A DNA stretch of 36,026 nucleotides, taken from assembly GCA_007693555.1 (NCBI GenBank), contig REDJ01000047.1:1-36026 (forward strand), given 5' to 3'. The notes below the pieces were generated by a model. That model ran no database searches. It was given only the letters and a program-made list of their open reading frames with translations, and was not told the origin of the DNA. Of this stretch, positions 24,198 through 32,123 are shown piece after piece. The DNA is from Bacteroidota bacterium. GTDB lineage: Bacteria; Bacteroidota; Bacteroidia; Bacteroidales; UBA7960. Made by a program: the position numbers and the translations under genes. Positions within the stretch are counted from its first letter, which is position 1. Each line of letters begins with the position of its first letter.

Positions 24198-26075
24198 ATG
24201 AAACCTGTTTTACGATTAGCAATGCTGTTGCTTTTCCCGGTGCTTTTGCAGGCCCAGAGCATCGACTGGGAAGATGTATCTTCAGACTATGAATTTCCTG
24301 AGGGTCTGAAGCTTTTCCATGGTACAATCGACGGTAATCCGGGCTTTTTTGCATGGTACTTTGAGGTTGACATGAACCAACCGGATATTGCCATCAGGCC
24401 TTATCTGATATCGGGAACTGAGCAGGTCCATAATTTTTCAGGTCAGGTTGGCGCTTACGGGGCTATTAATGGCGGGTTTTTTGCAGGTGGTGGAGCTTCT
24501 GTTTCATCAGTGGTTTATCCCGGGCAAGTGCTTGCTCGCAATCTTATATCGGTTAACCGTACTGTTGGAGGTGTTACAAGAACTTATCCCGTGATCCGCC
24601 CGATTTTTGCAATGAATAATGACCGCTCATTAGCGGCTGAATGGGTTTATCATCATAGCTATAATTTCGATGATATTTATATTTACGATGAACCCCTCCA
24701 ATACGAATGCAATGATCCTAATCCGTTGCCTGTGCCTGTTAAAGCCGATGGCTATCAGTATGAAGATATTGCCTATGGATTAGGTGGTGGACCCATGCTG
24801 ATTAAAGACGGCGAAATTGCTTTTACATATTGCGAAGGAATATGGTGGGGCTCGGGTGTTGATCTCAATGTGAACCGACCCCGAACGGCTGTGGGTTATA
24901 CCCTTGACAATAAAGTGATCATGTTGGTTACCAATAGTCTTAAAATTGAAGACCTGCCTCAATTGATGTTCGATCTGGGTTGTTATGAAGCAATAAATCT
25001 CGATGGTGGTGGCTCAACCGCAATGGCGGTGGGTAATACAAGTATTTATGACCAGAATCGCGCTGTGCCATCAATACTCGCTGTTGTGCATACCGATTCA
25101 CTTAACATCCCGGCAGTGCCAACATACGAACACTTTATTGATACAGGCGATGAAGGAGTTACATCGCAGGGGAGTTGGTTTGCTACTGCAAATGATGGAT
25201 ACTTTGGAAGCCCATCTATGCTGCATGCACTTGCATCGCATGATGAGTATTATGAATTTCCACTGAATATCCCCAAGGCAGGTGAATATGAAATTTACGG
25301 CTGGTGGACCTCACATTCCAACCGTGCGGCCGATACACCATATTTTATTACCCATGCGGATGGTGTTACAGAGGTGGCAGTGAACCAAAGCATCGCCGGC
25401 TCCATGTGGAACCTGATAGGCACATTCCAGTTTAACGGTACATCGAATGAGAATGTGAGAATAACAGCAGGTGCAACTACAAATGAGTTCGTGGTGGCCG
25501 ATGCCATTCGTGTGGTTTCATATGATCCTGATTTTGAGGTGAACAGCATATCAAACATAGACCCTGTTGATAATATTCTGGTTCCACTGGGTACATCCAA
25601 AGAAGATGCCTTGGCAATACTCAGCACACACACAACCATTACCGATTCATTCAACCAGGATTATCAGGTAGAACTGGACTGGAGTTCGGATGATTATGAT
25701 GGAAATACACCCGGCGATTACACTGCCCTGGGCGTGTTTGAATTACCCGAAGGGGTTGAGCAAACCGATCCGCCCACACCACTGGAAGTAAATGCAACCA
25801 TTACTGTGGAAGAAGGGACCAATGTTCTGGAAACACCGGAACCCTTTATAAATATCTACCCAAACCCCAATGATGGCAGGTTTATCATTAAAGGTGATCT
25901 CAGGGAAGTACACCAGCTAAGAATATTTAGTCTGGATGGCAGGTTAATTTCAGAACAGAAAGTACAGGGTTTGTTCAATGTTGAAATAAACCTTGAAGAC
26001 CATGCCCGCGGTATTTATATGCTGCGTTTGTCAGGGAACCAGTACAACCGGGTGCACCGGATTATTATCAGGTAA
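24198..26075 (+). CDS. Secreted phosphodiester glycosidase (NAGPA domain) with T9SS signal
   Basis: From the ATG at 24198 the protein has 625 residues and begins with a signal peptide (MKPVLRLAMLLLFPVLLQAQ); earlier starts at 24159 (GTG) and 24171 would add non-signal residues. Residues about 75-315 form a phosphodiester glycosidase domain (NAGPA family) with 'GAINGGFFAGG' and 'AINLDGGGSTAMAV'. The family cleaves the bond between a sugar and a phosphate in a phosphodiester. Residues about 320-455 resemble the golvesin C-terminal-like/CBD domain ('NVRITAGATTNEFVVADAIRV'), followed by an Ig-like module, then a T9SS type A sorting domain from about residue 555 ('INIYPNPNDGRF' to the C-terminal 'RIIIR'). 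It should be exported to the surface or medium. Possible substrates are sugar-phosphate linked glycans. It is divergent from the NagB-like/PIG-L gene. Confidence 0.85.
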   Translation: MKPVLRLAMLLLFPVLLQAQSIDWEDVSSDYEFPEGLKLFHGTIDGNPGFFAWYFEVDMNQPDIAIRPYLISGTEQVHNFSGQVGAYGAINGGFFAGGGASVSSVVYPGQVLARNLISVNRTVGGVTRTYPVIRPIFAMNNDRSLAAEWVYHHSYNFDDIYIYDEPLQYECNDPNPLPVPVKADGYQYEDIAYGLGGGPMLIKDGEIAFTYCEGIWWGSGVDLNVNRPRTAVGYTLDNKVIMLVTNSLKIEDLPQLMFDLGCYEAINLDGGGSTAMAVGNTSIYDQNRAVPSILAVVHTDSLNIPAVPTYEHFIDTGDEGVTSQGSWFATANDGYFGSPSMLHALASHDEYYEFPLNIPKAGEYEIYGWWTSHSNRAADTPYFITHADGVTEVAVNQSIAGSMWNLIGTFQFNGTSNENVRITAGATTNEFVVADAIRVVSYDPDFEVNSISNIDPVDNILVPLGTSKEDALAILSTHTTITDSFNQDYQVELDWSSDDYDGNTPGDYTALGVFELPEGVEQTDPPTPLEVNATITVEEGTNVLETPEPFINIYPNPNDGRFIIKGDLREVHQLRIFSLDGRLISEQKVQGLFNVEINLEDHARGIYMLRLSGNQYNRVHRIIIR

Positions 26076-26117
26076 AATAAATAATAGTTATTTCTTCATT
26101 ATGATTGTTTAGTTTGG

Positions 26118-26162
26118 CAGGTTCCGGTCCGGGTTGTGGGGCCGGAACCTGTTTTTTTTTTT
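26118..26162 (+). terminator. Intrinsic terminator
   Basis: CAGGTTCCGG (26118-26127) and CCGGAACCTG (26142-26151) form a perfect 10-bp stem that extends by three pairs including a U-G, followed at once by a run of 11 T. It ends transcripts of the phosphodiester glycosidase gene before the convergent metallophosphoesterase gene. Confidence 0.9.
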
Positions 26163-26187
26163 GGCCACATCAGGATGTTTTTTCGCT

Positions 26188-28047
26188 TCATATTGACAAA
26201 GCCAGTATTTTCCCATCGGTAGTTGTCAGCCATAGCTTTTCATTTACAGGTATCATAAAGTTTATTGCCGTATTACCGGTTTTGTGTTCCCACAATAATT
26301 TTCCGGTTGCAGGTTCAAGAGCCATAACCAGTCCGTTGCGGGTGGCTGCAAAAAGTGCTTCATCGGTTGAAACTATGGGGCAGGGATTATGATCGTAACC
26401 AAACCCGGCATCTTTAATCCAAATTGTTTTTAGTTCTGCTGCTTTTGCGCAAACTGCAATAATACTGTCATTCATCAGTTTGGCAAATATCAAATCTCCA
26501 TCGTTTGAAACACCCATGGATTCACGTACCTGGTGTTTGTTGCTTCGCCAGATCTCCTTGCCGGTTTCCAGATCCAGCGCAGTCATATATCGATCGGGGG
26601 CAACAATGAATACTTTGTTGTTGCGGATGACGGGTACCACATTTCCCGGAGAAAGCAAAGCTGCAGGATGCCCGTTGTTCCATTTCCAGATGAGCCGGCC
26701 GGTGTTTTTATCCAGGCAATACACATGGGTATCCCAGGCGGTAAAAACCAGGTAGTTTTCATGTATGGCTGCCCGGGCCTGTATCAGGCCTGAAACTTCA
26801 TTGAAACTCCATACAGGATTCCCACTTTTTATTTCAAATTTCATAAAAGACTTATTCCCGGTTCCCACATAAAAATAATCTCCATCCAAAAGGGCAGGAG
26901 AAACAATGGGTGCATCAGCATCATGTTTCCATATTATTTCCCCGGATTCTGGCTCAATACCATACAGAAACCCATCTGTATCTCCTGTTATAATGATATT
27001 TTTGCTGGTAACCGGGTTGGCAAACAGCGGCCCTTCAAGCTGGAGTGACCATTCTGTTTCCTTTGTTCTGATATTTAATGCCTGCAGTATTCCCTCCGAG
27101 TTCCCAAAAACAACCAAACTGTCGGCCCAGATAAGTGGTCCCGTGAAAACAGAAGCCGTGTCCTGAAACTGGAATACCGTTTCAACAAAGGGATATTGAT
27201 CGTTGATGCTGTAATCAGGTCGCGGGGTTATGGGTAAATTGTTAATGATTGCCGGATCCCTGATATCAAATGCAATATTGGGAGACTGAATATTTTCTCC
27301 GGTTAACTTTTCAAAAACAAAAATGCTGTCGTTTCGCAATTCAATTACATTGTATCCCGGGATATTTTCTCCCCTGAGCACCATTGACCGCCCCATTATA
27401 CCGGGAATTCCATCAAAATTCAGCAACTGCTGCCGGTGGCCATGTCCGCAAAAGGCTACAACCGGTTCATATTCATTGAGTATATCTGTTATTTTATACC
27501 ATTGATCAAGACCTTCGGCCAAGGGGTAATGGGCGAAAAACAGAAGCCGGGTTTCGGGTTTTATGTTTGCTTTCAGTTGTCTGCTCAGCCACCGGATGTC
27601 TTCCTGTTTTACATGGCCATCACCCATACGCATGAAAGGCCCTGTATTCAAACCAGCGAATAATACATTATCCTTCCGGAAAAGGAATTTATCATCTCCC
27701 CAGATTTCTGCAAAAGTACGTCCGGCACTTTCCGACCAGTTGGTTTCATGATTACCCGGCAAAATATACCATGGAACCTGAAGTTGACCTAATATGCTGT
27801 TGACATGATTGAGCTCTTCATCTGAACCGTGGTTGGATATGTCTCCGGCAATTATTACAAATTGCAGTTGAGATGCGTTGATCTCCTCCACAATTTCAAT
27901 CAGTTGCCATGAGCTTTCTCCTCCAGGAACTACATGCAGGTCAGTCAAAAAGGCAAACTTCAGACTTTTATCATGGTATTGGGAACAGCTTGCCCAAAGA
28001 AGAAGCAGAAAAAATGAGAGCAAAAAATTTATTTTACGGTATGGCAT
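26188..28047 (-). CDS. Metallophosphoesterase with PQQ-like beta-propeller, lipoprotein
   Basis: A 619-residue lipoprotein (Cys21 in L-W-A-S-C). Residues about 28-250 are a calcineurin-like phosphoesterase with all the metal-binding blocks: D36-x-H38 in 'FLTDLHVV', G68-D69 in 'IAGDISNHG', G-N99-H100-E in 'LPGNHETNW', 'FFAHYPLAEG', and 'GHGH'. Residues about 290-619 are repeated beta-propeller blades of the PQQ type ('ALNIRTKETEWSL', 'YGIEPESGEIIWKHD', 'YCLDKNTGRLIWKW', 'TALDLETGKEIWRS', 'ALEPATGKLLWEH'), which in many proteins form a binding surface and do not hold the cofactor. The substrate is unknown. It is convergent with the phosphodiester glycosidase and divergent from namZ. Confidence 0.88.
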   Translation of the reverse strand: MPYRKINFLLSFFLLLLWASCSQYHDKSLKFAFLTDLHVVPGGESSWQLIEIVEEINASQLQFVIIAGDISNHGSDEELNHVNSILGQLQVPWYILPGNHETNWSESAGRTFAEIWGDDKFLFRKDNVLFAGLNTGPFMRMGDGHVKQEDIRWLSRQLKANIKPETRLLFFAHYPLAEGLDQWYKITDILNEYEPVVAFCGHGHRQQLLNFDGIPGIMGRSMVLRGENIPGYNVIELRNDSIFVFEKLTGENIQSPNIAFDIRDPAIINNLPITPRPDYSINDQYPFVETVFQFQDTASVFTGPLIWADSLVVFGNSEGILQALNIRTKETEWSLQLEGPLFANPVTSKNIIITGDTDGFLYGIEPESGEIIWKHDADAPIVSPALLDGDYFYVGTGNKSFMKFEIKSGNPVWSFNEVSGLIQARAAIHENYLVFTAWDTHVYCLDKNTGRLIWKWNNGHPAALLSPGNVVPVIRNNKVFIVAPDRYMTALDLETGKEIWRSNKHQVRESMGVSNDGDLIFAKLMNDSIIAVCAKAAELKTIWIKDAGFGYDHNPCPIVSTDEALFAATRNGLVMALEPATGKLLWEHKTGNTAINFMIPVNEKLWLTTTDGKILALSI

Positions 28048-28059
28048 GACAGATTTTGG

Positions 28060-28089
28060 TTTGTTCAGCCTTTAAATTTACTATTTTTG
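28060..28089 (+). promoter_or_regulatory. Promoter of namZ
   Basis: TTTG (28060-28063), 18 bases, then TATTTTTG (28082-28089), a good match to the Bacteroidota consensus, 70 bases before the preferred start at 28159. Confidence 0.6.
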
Positions 28090-28158
28090 GAATGTAAACC
28101 CTAAAATATTCATCAAAAGCTTACAATCCCCTTTTTGAAACCCGTAAAAGTATTTGCT

Positions 28159-29397
28159 ATGCTTATATTCAGAAAAAAATTGCTTTCTTTAATGCTGATT
28201 TTCAGTGGTTTTTTAGCTTCATCACAGGTAAAAACCGGAATAGAAGTTTTACGCGACATTAGCTTTGCGCCGCTGGAAGGCAGGCGGGTAGGGCTTATTA
28301 CCAATCCTACGGGAGTGGACAGCCGGCTCAGGTCAACCATTGATATACTGGCTGCAGCCGAAAATCTTGAGCTCGTAGCACTTTACGGACCTGAGCATGG
28401 GGTTCGCGGCGACTATCCGGCAGGAGAATATATTGAAAACAAACTGGACCCACGTACCGGGGTTCCCATGTTCAGCCTTTATGGCAGAACCCGCAAACCT
28501 ACTCCTGAAATGCTTCAGGGTGTGGATGTGCTCGTTTACGACATCCAGGATATCGGTTCACGTTCCTATACCTATATCAGTACACTGGGCCTGGCCATGG
28601 AAGCCGCTGCAGAAGCAGGGATTGATTTTGTTGTACTTGACCGCCCCAACCCGCTGGGTGGCAATAAATTTGAAGGACCTCTTGTAGAAGATGAATTTAT
28701 CTCTTTTGTAAGCCAGTTTCCCATTACCTACGTGCATGGATTTACTGTGGGTGAGCTGGCAAAATTTCTTAACGGCGAAGGATTACTTGCCAATGGAGTT
28801 CAGGTCAATTTAACTGTTATTGAAATGGAAGGCTGGGAGCGTCATATGTCCTTTGAAGATACAGGCCTGCCCTGGGTTATGTCATCGCCCCATATTCCGC
28901 ATGCCCATTCGGCTTATTTTTATCCGGTTTCAGGTATTCTGGGTGAACTTTACACCATCAATATCGGTGTAGGCTACACGTTACCATTCCAGCTTTTTGG
29001 TGCGGAATGGCTGCTTGACGCTGAACTTTTAGCCGAAAGATTGAATGCAATCGAAATTTCAGGAGTTATTTTCCGGCCCATATATTACCGCCCCTTTTAT
29101 ACTGATTTGCAGGGGAAGAGCCTGCGTGGGGTGCAGGTACATCTTATGGACCTGCAAAAAGCGCCTTTGTCCATCATTCAGTTTTATGTAATGCAGGAAT
29201 TGTTTGCCATGCATCCCGAATTTCACTTCTTTGAAAAAGCCCCCACCCGCCTGCGAATGTTTGACCAGGTATGCGGCACCGATAAAGTCCGAAAAGCCTT
29301 TGAAAAAAGATTCAAGGTCGAAGATATGCTTGATATCTGGAATGGTGAAGTTGATGACTTTGTTAAATTGGCAGAGAAGTATTTTTTGTATAAATGA
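28159..29397 (+). CDS. namZ: Exo-beta-N-acetylmuramidase (DUF1343 family)
   Basis: From the ATG at 28159 the protein has 412 residues with a signal peptide (MLIFRKKLLSLMLIFSGFLAS); the TTG at 28135 would add eight residues before it. It is a full-length DUF1343 protein, the family shown to release MurNAc from the non-reducing end of peptidoglycan fragments (NamZ, glycoside hydrolase family GH171). Conserved blocks are 'GRRVGLITNPTGVD', 'LVALYGPEHGVRGDYPAGEY', 'VLVYDIQDIGSRSYTYISTLGLAMEAA' and 'VVLDRPNPLGG'. It would act in the periplasm on murein turnover products. The AmpG-like permease and SpoIID/LytB genes about 3-7 kb downstream fit the same salvage pathway. Confidence 0.88.
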   Translation: MLIFRKKLLSLMLIFSGFLASSQVKTGIEVLRDISFAPLEGRRVGLITNPTGVDSRLRSTIDILAAAENLELVALYGPEHGVRGDYPAGEYIENKLDPRTGVPMFSLYGRTRKPTPEMLQGVDVLVYDIQDIGSRSYTYISTLGLAMEAAAEAGIDFVVLDRPNPLGGNKFEGPLVEDEFISFVSQFPITYVHGFTVGELAKFLNGEGLLANGVQVNLTVIEMEGWERHMSFEDTGLPWVMSSPHIPHAHSAYFYPVSGILGELYTINIGVGYTLPFQLFGAEWLLDAELLAERLNAIEISGVIFRPIYYRPFYTDLQGKSLRGVQVHLMDLQKAPLSIIQFYVMQELFAMHPEFHFFEKAPTRLRMFDQVCGTDKVRKAFEKRFKVEDMLDIWNGEVDDFVKLAEKYFLYK

Positions 29398-29449
29398 TTT
29401 TCCAGGGGAGCAATTATTTCTGATTTAGATTAATAAGATTAAACCAAAT

Positions 29450-30571
29450 TCAACTCATAAGAAATTTTTCAAAATTCTTTTTGTTGATAATATGTGTTTC
29501 AGGGGCATAAGCTTTTGTAAAGGTTTTTGAAAACCTTATTTTGGATTTCTCACTCCATTTAAATTCATAAGCAAAAATTTTACCTCCTCGTTCTTCAATG
29601 TAATCTATTTCTTGTTGCTGAGTAGTCCGCCAAAAATATGTGTTCGCCGATATTCTATTGTTTATCAGGTACTTCATGCGTTCACTGATTAAAAAATTTT
29701 CCCACAGAGCTCCGGTATCTTGTCTTAGCGAAATAGGGTTATAATTCGAGATGAGTGCATTGCGAATACCATTATCATAAAAATATATTTTCCGGTTTGT
29801 GCTTATTTCATTTCTTATATTTCTGCTAAATGGTTCAAGACGAAATACAATAAACGCTTTTTCAAGCAAATCAATATAAGTTACCAGAGTATCTTTACTC
29901 ACTCCTAAAAGATTTGAAAGTTCAGTGGCAGATACCTCGTTACCTAATTGAATTGCCAACGCTTTTAAAAGTTTTGGAAGAAGATCAGGTTTTCGAATAG
30001 ACCTGATAGCTAAAAGATCCTTATACAGGTAGCTACTGCTTAATTGTTTAAGCACTTCTTCTTCATTTCCTATTGAATTAATAACATCGGGATACATGCC
30101 ATATACCAGACGTTGATCCAATTGCTGAAGAGACTTCAGATATCCCAAATGATCATGTATTTCCTGCCAGCTAATAGGCAGCAATAAATACTCCCACTTT
30201 CTGCCCGTGAGGGGTTCATTGATCTGGTTTGCAAGTTCAAGTGCGGAGGAGCCGCTAACCAGAAGTTGAACATTTTTTATCCTGTCAATAAGTATTTTCA
30301 GGCTTAAACCTATGTTAGTAACACGTTGCGCCTCATCGATAAAAACCAATTTATAATCTCCTATTAGTTGTATTAAATTTTCGAGATTAGCATTTTCAAG
30401 TCTTTCTCTAATAAGAATTTCATCACAATCCAATAATAAAAAGTCTCCTTTCCGGGATGCTATATGAGATAAAAGTGTTGTCTTGCCAGTTTGCCTGGGA
30501 CCTAGTAAGATTATTGCTTTGCCAGTTTGAATATTAGCTTCAATAACTTCTTCAAGTTTTCTTTTTATCAT
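29450..30571 (-). CDS. AAA ATPase with DUF4143 domain
   Basis: From the ATG at 30571 the protein has 373 residues ('MIKRKLEEVIEANIQTGK'); a longer frame from 30640 adds 23 residues but runs through a palindrome. The Walker A motif is 'GPRQTGKTTLL' near residues 24-34, Walker B is 'LVFIDEAQR' near residues 75-83, and the C-terminal half has the DUF4143 pattern with 'GALWENFLISERMKYL' and 'YFWRTTQQQEIDYIEE', which includes the D/E-x-K-like core of restriction-type nuclease folds. These ATPases are common in anaerobic bacteria and archaea and their role is not known. The gene stands alone and is AT-richer than its neighbours, which suggests acquisition by transfer. Confidence 0.85.
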   Translation of the reverse strand: MIKRKLEEVIEANIQTGKAIILLGPRQTGKTTLLSHIASRKGDFLLLDCDEILIRERLENANLENLIQLIGDYKLVFIDEAQRVTNIGLSLKILIDRIKNVQLLVSGSSALELANQINEPLTGRKWEYLLLPISWQEIHDHLGYLKSLQQLDQRLVYGMYPDVINSIGNEEEVLKQLSSSYLYKDLLAIRSIRKPDLLPKLLKALAIQLGNEVSATELSNLLGVSKDTLVTYIDLLEKAFIVFRLEPFSRNIRNEISTNRKIYFYDNGIRNALISNYNPISLRQDTGALWENFLISERMKYLINNRISANTYFWRTTQQQEIDYIEERGGKIFAYEFKWSEKSKIRFSKTFTKAYAPETHIINKKNFEKFLMS

Positions 30572-30585
30572 TTTTAGACGTTGTA

Positions 30586-30613
30586 TTAGCTGAAAATTAT
30601 AATTTTTAGCTAA
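30586..30613. promoter_or_regulatory. Palindrome upstream of the AAA/DUF4143 gene
   Basis: TTAGCTGAAAATT and AATTTTTAGCTAA are arms of 13 bases with one G-U mismatch, separated by AT. It lies 15 bases before the start codon at 30571 on the minus strand, a position suited to an operator or a translational control hairpin. Confidence 0.45.
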
Positions 30614-30766
30614 TATAATAACCAAAATTTGAATATGCAACTAAAAAAGGCAGAAATGGCTAAAAACAGTTTTAATAATTCCATAAAATCATTTACATGA
30701 TTTCAATCCAAAAATTTTTCATAACTACTTTATGTTGTACGATTTCCCGCAGTGCTGATTTTTCAG

Positions 30767-30774
30767 TAATTTTG
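30767..30774 (+). promoter_or_regulatory. Putative promoter -7 element of ilvA
   Basis: TAATTTTG matches TAnnTTTG, 42 bases before the start at 30817; a TTTC sequence 20 bases upstream may be the -33 box. Confidence 0.45.
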
Positions 30775-30816
30775 CCGGCAATTAAGCACAGTATTTTTTC
30801 CGGAAATTATTAAGAG

Positions 30817-32034
30817 ATGAGTAAATTGCCTGAGTTCTCTGATATCATCAGGGCACAATCACGCCTTAAAGGCATCGTAAAAGTTACACCCCTTGAACAT
30901 ACCAAGAGTTTTTCCGCCATGTCGGGGGCCAATGTTTTCATGAAGCTTGAAAATATGCAATCCACGGGGTCATTTAAAGTTCGTGGAGCATATAACAAGA
31001 TCAGTTGCATTGATAAAAAAGACCTGGAACGTGGCGTGGTATGCGCATCGGCAGGCAATCATGCTCAGGGTGTGGCCTATGCTGCCCGCAGTATGGGTGT
31101 AAAAGCCACCGTGTTTATGCCCATATTTACACCGCCCCTTAAGGTAATTGCTACCCGTAGCTATGGTGCTGAAGTGGTGTTAATTGGAGATAACTTTGAT
31201 GATGCTGCAGCGGCAGCAAAAGAATTTCAGAAAGAATCACAGGCAGTTTTTATCCATGCTTTTGATGATTCACACATCATCGCCGGACAAGGAACCATTG
31301 GTCTGGAAATCTTTCATCAGCTTGAAAAAATTAATGATGTGCTTGTACCCATAGGGGGTGGTGGAATGATTGCCGGCATTGCCATAGCTTTAAAGGAAAT
31401 GAATCCTGATATCCGTATTATAGGTGTTGAAGCTGCCGGAGCCCCATCTATGAAACTTTCCATGGAGAAGGACAGTCCGCAAACCCTCACATCCATGCAA
31501 ACCATTGCCGACGGTATTGCTGTGAAAACACCCGGTAAACTTACTTTCGAAGCCACCAAAAAGTACGTGGATGAAATTGTTACCGTTGATGACACCCAAA
31601 TTGCCCACACAGCCTACCTGCTTCTGCAGCGTGCCAAGATCCTGGCAGAACCTTCAGGTGTTGTAGCTATAGCTGCTGTAATGCACAGGAAATGCAACCT
31701 TGAAGGCAGAAATGTTGTACCCATCATCAGCGGCGGTAATATCAATATGGGTATTCTGGAGCAAATCCTGGAAAAGGGTATGATGGAAGAAGGATTGCGG
31801 GCGCGGATTGCCGTGCTTATTCCCGATATGGCCGGTGAACTGAAATCTATTGTGAGTATTCTGGAAAAGATACGGGCCAACATTTATGACATTGCCCATG
31901 AGCGCTCTATCACCACTGTCCCTGTGGGCTATGTGCTGGTAACCATCACCTTTAATCTTCAGGACACATCCCAGCTTGACACCATCCGCAAAGCCCTGGA
32001 TGGCAAAATGAAGAAGTATGAGATTCTGAAGTGA
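30817..32034 (+). CDS. ilvA: Threonine ammonia-lyase with ACT-like C-terminal domain
   Basis: A 405-residue PLP-dependent enzyme that deaminates threonine to 2-oxobutanoate, the first step toward isoleucine. The PLP lysine is Lys54 in 'STGSFKVRGAYNK', the phosphate-binding glycine loop is 'VPIGGGGMIAGIA', and 'SAGNHAQGVAYAARSMG' is also conserved. Residues about 328-405 are an ACT-like regulatory domain ('RIAVLIPDMAGELKSIVSILEKIRANI'). The length fits the medium form of the family, shorter than E. coli IlvA of 514 residues and longer than catabolic TdcB of 329. It has no connection with its neighbours. It starts 12 codons before a strong family match ('SRLKGIVKVTPLEHT'). Confidence 0.92.
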   Translation: MSKLPEFSDIIRAQSRLKGIVKVTPLEHTKSFSAMSGANVFMKLENMQSTGSFKVRGAYNKISCIDKKDLERGVVCASAGNHAQGVAYAARSMGVKATVFMPIFTPPLKVIATRSYGAEVVLIGDNFDDAAAAAKEFQKESQAVFIHAFDDSHIIAGQGTIGLEIFHQLEKINDVLVPIGGGGMIAGIAIALKEMNPDIRIIGVEAAGAPSMKLSMEKDSPQTLTSMQTIADGIAVKTPGKLTFEATKKYVDEIVTVDDTQIAHTAYLLLQRAKILAEPSGVVAIAAVMHRKCNLEGRNVVPIISGGNINMGILEQILEKGMMEEGLRARIAVLIPDMAGELKSIVSILEKIRANIYDIAHERSITTVPVGYVLVTITFNLQDTSQLDTIRKALDGKMKKYEILK

Positions 32035-32044
32035 CAGAATTTGT

Positions 32045-32104
32045 GGTCGTTGAGCCAGTCGAAACGACCTGGACGTCATAGTCACTTCAACAGGCTCAGT
32101 GACC
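32045..32104. repeat. Pair of inverted GGTCGTTGAGCCTGTCGAAA-type repeats
   Basis: GGTCGTTGAGCCAGTCGAAA at 32045-32064 continues with CGACC, and 32081-32104 is the related sequence in the opposite orientation (its complement begins GGTCACTGAGCCTGTTGAAG). Each is a partial palindrome (GGTCGTT...AACGACC; GTCACT...AGTGAC). They fill the space between the convergent ilvA and MFS genes and may act as transcription stops. Confidence 0.75.
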
Positions 32105-32123
32105 CATATCTTTTTCTATCTGT

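Noticed and set aside
30572-30640. Longer N-terminus of the AAA/DUF4143 ATPase
   Set aside because: The extra 23 residues are encoded across a palindrome, while the ATG at 30571 begins just where family similarity starts.
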